Shown here: piece by piece, positions 24,557 through 30,822 of the stretch
How the letters are laid out: every line of letters starts with the position of its first letter
Numbering within the stretch: the first letter of the stretch is position 1
Source: a virus
IMG/VR virus record: IMGVR_UViG_3300027917_002975
Location: 1 to 32,076 of that record
Reading direction: 5' to 3' (one strand)
Length of the DNA: 32,076 nucleotides
Position numbers and translations under genes: made by a program
Notes under the pieces: model-generated
What the model saw: the letters and a program-made list of their open reading frames with translations, nothing else
Database searches by the model: none
What the model was told of the DNA's origin: nothing

Positions 24557-24977
24557 AGATAAAAAGCTGCACTTTCAAAATAAGATTACATATCAGACCG
24601 GCTGCGGTAGTATAAAGAGCAGTGCCCATACCTTTGCCCATTTCGATTAAGGAACCCTGTGTGCTTGCAACATCGGCCAGATTGATCCCACTAAAAGTAT
24701 AGTAGAGCATATAAATAAACCCACAAACCGTACCAATCAAACCAAGCTTTAAAAAAGCATCATTTATGAAATATGCATATTCCATAGGTAGGCACACGCC
24801 CCTGTAAAGACAATAACCCACTCTGATAGAAAGCCCTGCAAACAAAACGAGAATCAAAAAACTGATCTTAGTCACATCAGCGTCATTTATCTTCACAATC
24901 AAACCCGTATAGAACAGAGTAAAAATTCCTAAAATTATGAGTGAAAAAACGATTAGCCACCTTGCAAAATATTTCAA
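24522..24977 (-). CDS. ExbB/TolQ/MotA-like membrane channel protein
   Basis: The 151-residue protein has four hydrophobic segments at about residues 7-28, 38-58, 78-98 and 117-137. LGLIGTVCGFIYML (78-91) and MGTALYTTAAGLICNLI (117-133) match the two conserved helices of the ExbB/TolQ/MotA proton-channel family ('LGLLGTV.G...' and 'AL.aTa.GL...'); Thr123 or Thr124 would align with the conserved channel Thr. It is shorter than ExbB, lacking the long cytoplasmic loop. The start is a TTG at 24977 that overlaps the portal stop by TTGA. With the next gene it forms a likely two-component ion channel. Confidence 0.78.
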   Translation of the reverse strand: MKYFARWLIVFSLIILGIFTLFYTGLIVKINDADVTKISFLILVLFAGLSIRVGYCLYRGVCLPMEYAYFINDAFLKLGLIGTVCGFIYMLYYTFSGINLADVASTQGSLIEMGKGMGTALYTTAAGLICNLILKVQLFIYEQYKRQYKSF

Positions 24978-26635
24978 GACTTCTTCACCACACTTTGCTG
25001 TTTTTTTCGTTTTACAAGGGCAGGTTTTTTGGGTTGTTCCCCCTCAACAGACTCTTGCATCGATTCAGCATCCACACCACCCTCATAAACCAATTCAGGG
25101 TATTTTTCTTCTTCGGTAGCCCGACGCAACCTTTGGGCACCGTAGGCATAGAACCCAAGTTTTCTGGCCGCTGCCGAACTGGGTATGCCCAAAGTTTGTG
25201 ATAACGGCCCGTGTTTGACACCGAGCAGGGCACGGGCTTTTTCAGCCATGTCTTCAATATCAGATGTTGGGAACACCACATCAATCAATTGTTCAGCCCG
25301 ACGTTTTATATTTTTAAAAACGGGTTCCTGCTTTTTGAAAGCGACGGCTCTTCGTTCAGTGAATGTCATTGGGAAGTCTGAAACCTTGCTTTTCAAAAAG
25401 AACACAGAACCCCAAAAATCATGTATCAAAAAGTTTTTAAGCTGGGCCACCTCATCAGAAACACGGTCTGACATCGGCCCACGAGAAGCCTTTACAGACG
25501 AATAACTCGATCTGGCAACACCTGTCAAAACGTCTTCAGGTTCATTTAAGCCAGCAGCCACCATCTGCAAAACATCGGTATCTTGGTCCTTAATAGAGGT
25601 CAAATTAGGGTTGACAGCCTCTACCTTCATGCCCGGTGGAACCACAATTTTACTACCGGGGGTAATTTTAGTACCTATGGCAGTCTTGCGCTTTTCGTCG
25701 TCTGTGAGCAAAAGCCACTGTTTGAAAGCTCTAACATCCTCAAAAGTGAAGGCCCAAGCATAGGCTCCAGAAGCTTTTTTGTGGTCAATCTCGTATTTCT
25801 TCAAATTCTCGTAATAATTAAGCCATTCAAGCGTTGTACGCAGGTGAGAGATGGCTCTACGGGTTAAAAAACCCTTATCAAAACCGATCACAAATTGATT
25901 AAATCCCTTAAAATCTTTGAACTTTGGGCTTCGATTTTTGCTTTTTGACTGCTTTTTTTCATCAAAATCTTTGTGTTTTTTGGCTATATTCAAAGTTTTG
26001 GGGTATCTAGCGACGAAAATCGATGGAATCTGGCGATAAGTGGTAGGTTTTATCAATTTTTCGTCTTTAGTTTCCCTAACATTGTAAATAAGGGGCATTA
26101 AAGTCTTATCTGGGTGAAAAATGATGCCAGAATTGTTATCACCTCCACCACAGATAGTTGTAGGGTCGAGAAAGTCAACTTCCACAAAACCAGTGGGGTG
26201 AATAGTGAGCACAAGAAAGAGTTCCCCTTCAATGAGCCATCTCTGAATATATTTGGGCCAAAAATAATAAAGCCGGTTGCGGGGGTCAAGCTCAATCTGC
26301 TCGATGGTCTCCTGAATTTCCCAAACTTCAGAAAGGGTTTCAAAACCAAGACCGGTCAACCGGCCTGCAAGCCCTCGAACAGATGTATTAAAATGTGGGT
26401 TTTGATGAACCTTTTTAAAACACGCCTTTTGCAACTCGTCACGGTACTGATTGGTGTCGAGGGTTTCATCTTCAGTGGTCTTTATCGCAAAACCATCAGG
26501 GTCTTTTGTAACCTCAACGTCACTGTGTTGCCAAGGCATTGAAAAAGAAATAGCCCTGAGAAGATCATCGGGCATGTCATCAAGATATTGTAGGGATTCC
26601 TCACTCAGTCTGGCAGGTAAATCATTTTTTCTCAT
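24974..26635 (-). CDS. Portal protein
   Basis: A 553-residue protein right after the large terminase. It has the portal-type beta/alpha wing region (GELFLVLTIHPTGFVEVDFLDPTTI), a long middle part, GSKIVVPPGMKVEAVNPNLT and the clip/stem region with AAGLNEPEDVLTGVARSSYSSVKASRG, which is the typical portal motif. The C-terminus is Lys-rich (LVKRKKQQSVVKKS) and may touch DNA. It would form the dodecameric ring for DNA entry. The ATG at 26635 has AAGG about eight bases upstream and follows an 86-base gap holding a palindrome. Confidence 0.9.
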   Translation of the reverse strand: MRKNDLPARLSEESLQYLDDMPDDLLRAISFSMPWQHSDVEVTKDPDGFAIKTTEDETLDTNQYRDELQKACFKKVHQNPHFNTSVRGLAGRLTGLGFETLSEVWEIQETIEQIELDPRNRLYYFWPKYIQRWLIEGELFLVLTIHPTGFVEVDFLDPTTICGGGDNNSGIIFHPDKTLMPLIYNVRETKDEKLIKPTTYRQIPSIFVARYPKTLNIAKKHKDFDEKKQSKSKNRSPKFKDFKGFNQFVIGFDKGFLTRRAISHLRTTLEWLNYYENLKKYEIDHKKASGAYAWAFTFEDVRAFKQWLLLTDDEKRKTAIGTKITPGSKIVVPPGMKVEAVNPNLTSIKDQDTDVLQMVAAGLNEPEDVLTGVARSSYSSVKASRGPMSDRVSDEVAQLKNFLIHDFWGSVFFLKSKVSDFPMTFTERRAVAFKKQEPVFKNIKRRAEQLIDVVFPTSDIEDMAEKARALLGVKHGPLSQTLGIPSSAAARKLGFYAYGAQRLRRATEEEKYPELVYEGGVDAESMQESVEGEQPKKPALVKRKKQQSVVKKS

Positions 26636-26644
26636 AGGGTCGCC

Positions 26645-26688
26645 TTCGGTAACAAGTTAATAGTTGTCTAATTATAATTGTTACCGAA
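26645..26688. promoter_or_regulatory. Perfect 11-base inverted repeat before the portal gene
   Basis: The arms TTCGGTAACAA and TTGTTACCGAA (26645-26655 and 26678-26688) are fully complementary and separated by 22 bases. On the minus strand the loop carries a perfect TATAAT (26676-26671). A TTGACA at 26706-26701 is 24 bases from it, too far for a standard promoter. No T run follows either arm, so it is not a simple terminator. Operator, RNA hairpin or a protein-binding site are open options. Confidence 0.6.
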
Positions 26689-26721
26689 AACGGTGGGGTT
26701 TGTCAAGTTTGAAAGGATTTT

Positions 26722-28584
26722 TTAAGAGTAGGCACCGACCACATCTTTGTTCTCAATGGTAAAACCGAACATACCTTTTTTCATTCCACGCAGGCGAAAC
26801 TTATCAACATTTATATTACGGCCACCGTACATAGCCCAGCAGAGCATGAAAACAGCGTCGTCTTGAATGCCATGTTTTTCCATCTTCTCTGGTGAACCAA
26901 ACCACCTCTTTTCTGAATCGTGCATAAAAACAGAAAGCTCTTCACGAATGATATCCTCTTTTTTAGAACCATTCACTTTTACAGGCGGGGTTTTAAAACG
27001 GCCCTTGTCGATGGTATTGTAAAATTGATTGAAACCTTCTTTTTGTCTCTGATAACTTGGGAACACCGGCTCAAAATAAATACCCCTATCTTCACACCAC
27101 TGGGCAACATCCCAAGCACCAAAACGCTCTGAGCAAAAAGAATCGATACCGTCGTATTCGGTATCAAGCACATCTAAAATCTGTTTCACAGAATCAAGGC
27201 TATGATCTTTTACATCAACTAAGTGCAAAAGCAAATATATATAAGGTGGAGCCGCTTCTTCATTTAACATAAGGTGAGGGTTCGATTTGCTACCCGGCAG
27301 ACCCTTAGCCATAGCCCCAGTTATAGTTCTCGCAAGCCCAGACACAGCATAGGGGTCGCCAAAGTCCACCCCAGCCACAATAGCCCAGTCAGTGTCGAGT
27401 TGTTCCCCTAACTGAAGTAGATGATCAATGGTAGCTGCCTCTGGTGTGTTGTATGGGTTATGCAATCTGTAAAAATTTTCAACGGGGGTAAGTCGGCCTT
27501 CAAGATTCTCTATTCTGGATTCGAGTGTGACCACAGCATCGCCCAGACCCTTGTTAGCCATATCCATAGCAGACTCTAAAAGCTCATGTTTCTTATAAAG
27601 CACTTTGATGGTTTCAGCATGGTTTAACAATTGGCCGTCGCAGGCTATAATACCAATCTCATCGATCATAGATTCGTTGAAGACCTGTTGCTGACCGGCT
27701 GTCCACAAATTCTGAAAGTATCGCTCGAACTCACCAAATGGAAACTTCGCCCTGTAATCGTTTAACTGGTCGTCGGTCATAAAGGGGTGCCAGTATTCTT
27801 CGGGTGCTCCCTTTCTCGCATAGCGATAACTGAAGAAAACATTTCTGGTGGTCTTGTTCACAATGGTATTTAAGTATAGCTGATAGAGTACGTGTTGCTT
27901 GTCAGATACAGTGGAATCGATCACACCCATAGCATTTGGCACGTTACGAATAGAGCCATCCAACTGGGTAAAGAACTTGGGGTTTTTCATGTCAAACATT
28001 TCAGAGAAGGTGTAGCCAGTAATATTTGACACGATACCCGTAAATGAGGAGATTGATCTAATAAAAGAAACGATGTCACCGTCGTTGTTCCTAATTCTGA
28101 TTTCTTTTTCTTTGAGGTTGCGCTTGCCACCAACAGATTTCAAAAGCTCAGGGCTGTTTAAAACGATATCCCTCATAATGTCAAAGTGAACAAACTTGAT
28201 CTGGTCCTTGGAGTTTGCACCAAGCATAATCTGCTGACGGGGCCAGTTAAAGAACTTCCACAATTGAAAGAGGCAGGCAAAAAATGATTTGCCCTCACCA
28301 CGAGGCCAGCACAAAACTATGAGCCGGTGAACAAAACGGCCATTTCGCATACGCAGGGCTTGACGGGCGATCTTCTTTTGCTCGTTCCACATATCGACAT
28401 AAGAACGACCTGTCTCTGGGTTTTTTTCGGTGGGGAGTTCGCCAATGCGAGTCCATGTGGCGATATCAGAATCTTCTGGGTAGATGGGTATATAGACTTT
28501 GTGTTCACACCATAAAATAAAGCCCTCGGCACCATCACGGTAATTCCGGGGCTTTTTTATTCTTCTAATGAGTTTAGGCTTCAT
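26722..28584 (-). CDS. terL: Terminase large subunit
   Basis: The ATPase domain has a Walker A motif in LCWPRGEGKSFF (P94-S100) and a Walker B-like stretch GYTFSEMFDM (190-199). The C-terminal nuclease has the RuvC-like VAGVDFGD (403-410), a later acidic residue region and GIQDDAVFML with D575/D576. Length 620 is normal. The N-terminus KPKLIRRIKKP is basic and almost identical to the C-terminus of the 114-residue protein near 19.1 kb. ATGA overlap with the small subunit gene supports joint translation. The enzyme cuts and pumps phage DNA into the prohead. Confidence 0.93.
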   Translation of the reverse strand: MKPKLIRRIKKPRNYRDGAEGFILWCEHKVYIPIYPEDSDIATWTRIGELPTEKNPETGRSYVDMWNEQKKIARQALRMRNGRFVHRLIVLCWPRGEGKSFFACLFQLWKFFNWPRQQIMLGANSKDQIKFVHFDIMRDIVLNSPELLKSVGGKRNLKEKEIRIRNNDGDIVSFIRSISSFTGIVSNITGYTFSEMFDMKNPKFFTQLDGSIRNVPNAMGVIDSTVSDKQHVLYQLYLNTIVNKTTRNVFFSYRYARKGAPEEYWHPFMTDDQLNDYRAKFPFGEFERYFQNLWTAGQQQVFNESMIDEIGIIACDGQLLNHAETIKVLYKKHELLESAMDMANKGLGDAVVTLESRIENLEGRLTPVENFYRLHNPYNTPEAATIDHLLQLGEQLDTDWAIVAGVDFGDPYAVSGLARTITGAMAKGLPGSKSNPHLMLNEEAAPPYIYLLLHLVDVKDHSLDSVKQILDVLDTEYDGIDSFCSERFGAWDVAQWCEDRGIYFEPVFPSYQRQKEGFNQFYNTIDKGRFKTPPVKVNGSKKEDIIREELSVFMHDSEKRWFGSPEKMEKHGIQDDAVFMLCWAMYGGRNINVDKFRLRGMKKGMFGFTIENKDVVGAYS

Positions 28585-29252
28585 TTACCTCTTCGTTTGT
28601 ACAGCTTCTTTTTCTTTTTGGCAGGGTCTTGTATCTGGGGGCCGTCTTTAGATTCCAAGGTAGCATAAAAATCAGGCTCGATATCCCCATCTTTAAACGT
28701 CGGTTCATCCGGTGGTGCAATACCACTATTCATATACTGGCGCAGGCCACACTCCTTCTCAAGCTTGGTAATGGTAAACATGGTTTTATTTATATAGTCG
28801 GCAAGGGGGTGAACCATGATGTTGCCCCTGCTGCCAATATAGCTAAGAGATTCAGCACCGGCCAGTTCAATTTTTGCCCTGCAAATATTAACCCACAAGG
28901 GTATGATCTTCATACCGACATCCTGCAACTGAGCCTCGGTAGCGTAACTATGGCGAACGTTATCATCATCTTTATAAGTTAGGGATTCAAAATACATCAC
29001 CGCCCTCTGGTGAACATAGTAGACAACGGTGCGGCAGCGGTGATTTCTACTTTTGCTTTTATAATCGCAGATTGAAAAGGCGGGGCAATCTTCCATACGG
29101 CAGAGGGGGGCAGCATCCCACTGGGCGAGTTTTATCTGATCTTCAACATCGTGCTCATTTGAAAGAACCCCACGATGTACCCGCAAGGTGCCAAACAGTG
29201 AAGCATATCTAGCCGGTAAACGTGCATTCTCTCTTTTTTCTTTTGTCGGCAT
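28581..29252 (-). CDS. Probable terminase small subunit (P27-like)
   Basis: This 223-residue protein precedes the large terminase. Residues about 125-175 (ELAGAESLSYIGSRGNIMVHPLADYINKTMFTI, then a helix ending CGLR) follow the P27-family pattern, in which a Gly-rich turn and an 'HPL' segment come before a helix and a final 'LGL'-type turn. Residues 51-73 hold four Cys (CRMEDC, then CDYKSKSRNHRC), a possible zinc or iron-sulphur site not usual for this family. The C-terminus KKKKKLYKRRGK is basic. GGAGGC lies ten bases before the ATG. DNA recognition for packaging is the expected role. Confidence 0.68.
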   Translation of the reverse strand: MPTKEKRENARLPARYASLFGTLRVHRGVLSNEHDVEDQIKLAQWDAAPLCRMEDCPAFSICDYKSKSRNHRCRTVVYYVHQRAVMYFESLTYKDDDNVRHSYATEAQLQDVGMKIIPLWVNICRAKIELAGAESLSYIGSRGNIMVHPLADYINKTMFTITKLEKECGLRQYMNSGIAPPDEPTFKDGDIEPDFYATLESKDGPQIQDPAKKKKKLYKRRGK

Positions 29253-29481
29253 AGTCAGAGAGCCTCCAATTCGGGCATGAGTGGGCCAACGCCCATTTCA
29301 TGGAAACATGTGGTAAAGAATACCCCGCTTCAAGACGCTCGGTAATCAAAGCGTACTGAGCACGGTCATGACAGTTTTTGCAGACATCACAATTTTTGTC
29401 AAGCCGTGCGTGGTGAATATCACAACGTTCACAGGGGCTTCTTAAATTAGCCAATGTTATGACCTCACACGTTTCTTCCAT
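29209..29481 (-). CDS. Small Cys/His-rich zinc-binding protein
   Basis: About 90 residues with CERCDIHHARLDKNCDVCKNCH (near residues 17-38), enough ligands for one or two zinc sites. The His-His and Cys-Cys arrangement recalls short HNH-like or recombination-associated zinc proteins, but the HNH catalytic pattern is not complete. The start is uncertain: ATG at 29481 has no ribosome site, GTG at 29496 has a weak one. It overlaps the terminase small subunit start by 44 bases and opens the packaging block. Confidence 0.65.
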   Translation of the reverse strand: MEETCEVITLANLRSPCERCDIHHARLDKNCDVCKNCHDRAQYALITERLEAGYSLPHVSMKWALAHSCPNWRLSDYADKRKKRECTFTG

Positions 29482-29486
29482 GCCCA

Positions 29487-29515
29487 AAAGTAACACAAGG
29501 CTCTTAATTTGTCAA
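29487..29515 (-). promoter_or_regulatory. Possible promoter before the packaging block
   Basis: A perfect -35 TTGACA (29515-29510) is followed after 17 bases by TACTTT (29492-29487), a weak -10. Transcription would begin at about 29480, virtually at the start codon 29481, implying a leaderless message or a false match. Confidence 0.3.
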
Positions 29516-29523
29516 GGTTTACA

Positions 29524-29916
29524 CTATACTATATGCAAGTACTCTTTCTTATGGTAGCGCAAAAATTTATGTATGGTGTCTTCAGTGCCGCCTCTGCGGT
29601 CTTCAGAGACACAGGCAATTAAGATATCACTTATCTGGGCGATATAGGTATTGCGAACGAAACCAGCGGAACGGCCAATGTCTTTCCAATTTGGGTAGAA
29701 TACAATAATAGGTATGCCGAAATTCTGAGCTATGTAGTGGGCAAATGAATCCCCACCTCTGCTGCACCCACCAGAGCAGATGATGTCATCTTCTCCACAG
29801 AGTTCAAAAAACTTGTCTCTGACAATCATGTAGTCTTTTGTGTCATTTCGGCGGCGACTGCCGACTATACCTATAATTAATCCATTGACTGATGAAATGT
29901 CGAAAGTTTTTTGCAT
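29524..29916 (-). CDS. SLOG/YspA-like (DUF2493-type) Rossmann-fold protein
   Basis: A 130-residue protein with the sequence order of small SLOG proteins: IGIVGSRRRND (residues 16-26), SGGCSRGGDSFAHYIA (48-63), PIIVFYPNW (69-77), RNTYIAQISDILIAC (87-101) and RRGGTEDTI (106-114). The Gly-rich loops would bind a nucleotide or nucleotide-like ligand, as in DprA and LOG-type proteins. Members are frequent in phages and beside conflict systems, with no confirmed phage role known to me. It overlaps the upstream gene by 40 bases. Confidence 0.82.
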   Translation of the reverse strand: MQKTFDISSVNGLIIGIVGSRRRNDTKDYMIVRDKFFELCGEDDIICSGGCSRGGDSFAHYIAQNFGIPIIVFYPNWKDIGRSAGFVRNTYIAQISDILIACVSEDRRGGTEDTIHKFLRYHKKEYLHIV

Positions 29917-30098
29917 GACCTCGCAACCTTTTTTAACAAAGCTAACGCCTTGCCGGGTTTGAAACCCTTGTAAAGTCTATCAATTTGATCGTAGTAGGCA
30001 GTATCGACCACGTACTTATAATTAACACCGTTGATAAAAACATATACAGTGCCGTCTGCGTAGGTGGCCAGTATTTTAAAGTCAAGTTTCTTAGCCAT
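29877..30098 (-). CDS. Small protein of unknown function (KTSC-like pattern)
   Basis: A 73-residue protein. The ATG at 30098 overlaps the previous stop by 8 bases. The core ATYADGTVYVFINGVNYKYV followed by YYDQIDRLYKGFKPGKAL is a beta hairpin plus helix, weakly like the KTSC domain of small phage proteins. That link is tentative. A longer frame upstream to 30218 exists but uses a different reading of the neighbouring gene and was rejected. Confidence 0.7.
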   Translation of the reverse strand: MAKKLDFKILATYADGTVYVFINGVNYKYVVDTAYYDQIDRLYKGFKPGKALALLKKVARSCKKLSTFHQSMD

Positions 30099-30339
30099 AC
30101 TTCTTCTTCCACATAGAAAGCCAGTGCTTGTACACCTCGTGCAGTTCGCTGCCGATCTTAAATTCAGTGGCAGAGCCGAACACCTTTTTAAAACAGACCT
30201 CGCAGAAAACCAGAGCACCGACCCGAATCATCCTCTTGTGAACCTCACCGCACTTAAGACAGTCTGCATTATAATAGGTGTAAGATGAAATGACCCTCTC
30301 TTTTTCAATAATGTGATTTATAACTTCGTTAACGCTCAT
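30091..30339 (-). CDS. Small zinc-ribbon protein (82 residues)
   Basis: Two C-x2-C pairs, CLKCG (residues 27-31) and CEVC (46-49), form a zinc ribbon in a mainly helical protein ending MWKKKYG. The ATG at 30339 overlaps the upstream stop by 11 bases. Function unknown; may bind nucleic acid or protein. Confidence 0.75.
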   Translation of the reverse strand: MSVNEVINHIIEKERVISSYTYYNADCLKCGEVHKRMIRVGALVFCEVCFKKVFGSATEFKIGSELHEVYKHWLSMWKKKYG

Positions 30340-30508
30340 GGTACCTCACTTTCACAATGACATCGACCCAGCCGGTGCGACGTTCCCCATATTTCTGGTC
30401 GAAAGCAACGAGGGGGGTTTCTTCGACCTCGAACACAGAAACCCCGTCGGCGGCAATGAGCTTCTTATAGAGTTCCCTAACAGATTTTACGGCTTCAGGC
30501 TTTTTCAT
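30329..30508 (-). CDS. Small protein (59 residues) beginning in a direct repeat
   Basis: The frame runs from ATG 30508 to a TAA at 30331-30329 and encodes MKKPEAVKSVRELYKKLIAA onwards to VDVIVKVRYHER. The first 13 codons lie within the 40-base repeat (30470-30509) that also overlaps the end of the hydrolase-like gene at 30.8 kb. A 20-residue N-terminal helix then a beta strand pair is likely. No family recognised. Before the presumed insertion its start would have overlapped the hydrolase stop by 14 bases. Confidence 0.7.
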   Translation of the reverse strand: MKKPEAVKSVRELYKKLIAADGVSVFEVEETPLVAFDQKYGERRTGWVDVIVKVRYHER

Positions 30509-30509
30509 T
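30470..30509. repeat. 40-base direct repeat, copy 1
   Basis: The plus strand begins GAGTTCCCTAACAG and ends GCTTTTTCATT. It is identical over 40 bases to 30783-30822, with a 313-base period. On the minus strand it holds the start of the 59-residue gene. Confidence 0.95.
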
Positions 30510-30528
30510 CAGAGATGTTATCCACATA
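30510..30528. repeat. 19-base direct repeat, copy 1
   Basis: CAGAGATGTTATCCACATA, identical to 30602-30620. It holds the stop of the 68-residue gene; the other copy is read inside that gene in a different frame, as part of GMWITSL. Confidence 0.9.
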
Positions 30529-30724
30529 TTGGTAGTTCGATATTATGTTTCATATCTATTTCAATACATGACATGTAACCATTTTTTACATATTTTACAT
30601 CCAGAGATGTTATCCACATACCGACTTCTGATTCAAAATCACCAACTGCGCCTGTTATAAATTCTCGAATTTTGTTTTCTAATTCTTTTTTCGCTTTTAT
30701 AAATTTTGGATGTATTTTATCCAT
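30518..30724 (-). CDS. Small gene of unknown function inside the 313-base insertion
   Basis: The ATG at 30724 has AAGGAGA nine bases upstream and gives 68 residues starting MDKIHPKFIKAKKELENKIR; a TTG at 30766 in the same frame has no comparable site. The middle is helical and charged, then a beta-like VGMWITSLDVKYV, and an end IELPICG that coincides with the 19-base repeat. The C-terminus may therefore have been rebuilt by recombination. It is more A+T-rich than its neighbours. No family was recognised. Confidence 0.6.
   Translation of the reverse strand: MDKIHPKFIKAKKELENKIREFITGAVGDFESEVGMWITSLDVKYVKNGYMSCIEIDMKHNIELPICG
30602..30620. repeat. 19-base direct repeat, copy 2
   Basis: Second copy of CAGAGATGTTATCCACATA, within the 68-residue gene, 92 bases from copy 1. 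Confidence 0.9.
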
Positions 30725-30755
30725 TTTCAAATTAGTCTCCTTACGGGTATATTTT

Positions 30756-30821
30756 TTACCGTCCAAATGTTACACGCCTTTCGAGTTCCCTAACAGATTT
30801 TACGGCTTCAGGCTTTTTCAT
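30756..30821 (-). pseudogene. 21-codon hybrid fragment left by the insertion
   Basis: From ATG 30821 the frame reads the first 13 codons of the 59-residue gene, MKKPEAVKSVREL, then changes to ERRVTFGR and stops. The last part resembles the end of the zinc-finger peptide at 31.7 kb (RELDRRITFGK). This looks like a joint between two genes. A functional product is unlikely. Confidence 0.65.
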
Positions 30822-30822
30822 T
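30783..30822. repeat. 40-base direct repeat, copy 2
   Basis: Identical to 30470-30509. On the minus strand it covers the last codons of the hydrolase-like gene and the start of the hybrid fragment. Deleting one copy plus the insert would restore a 14-base overlap between the hydrolase-like gene and the 59-residue gene. Confidence 0.95.

Noticed and set aside
26645-26688. Rho-independent terminator before the portal gene
   Set aside because: The arms are not G+C-rich enough, the loop is 22 bases and no T run follows in either direction.
30098-30218. Longer start for the 73-residue gene
   Set aside because: The added 40 residues are an out-of-frame reading of the zinc-ribbon gene; ATG 30098 fits the overlap style.
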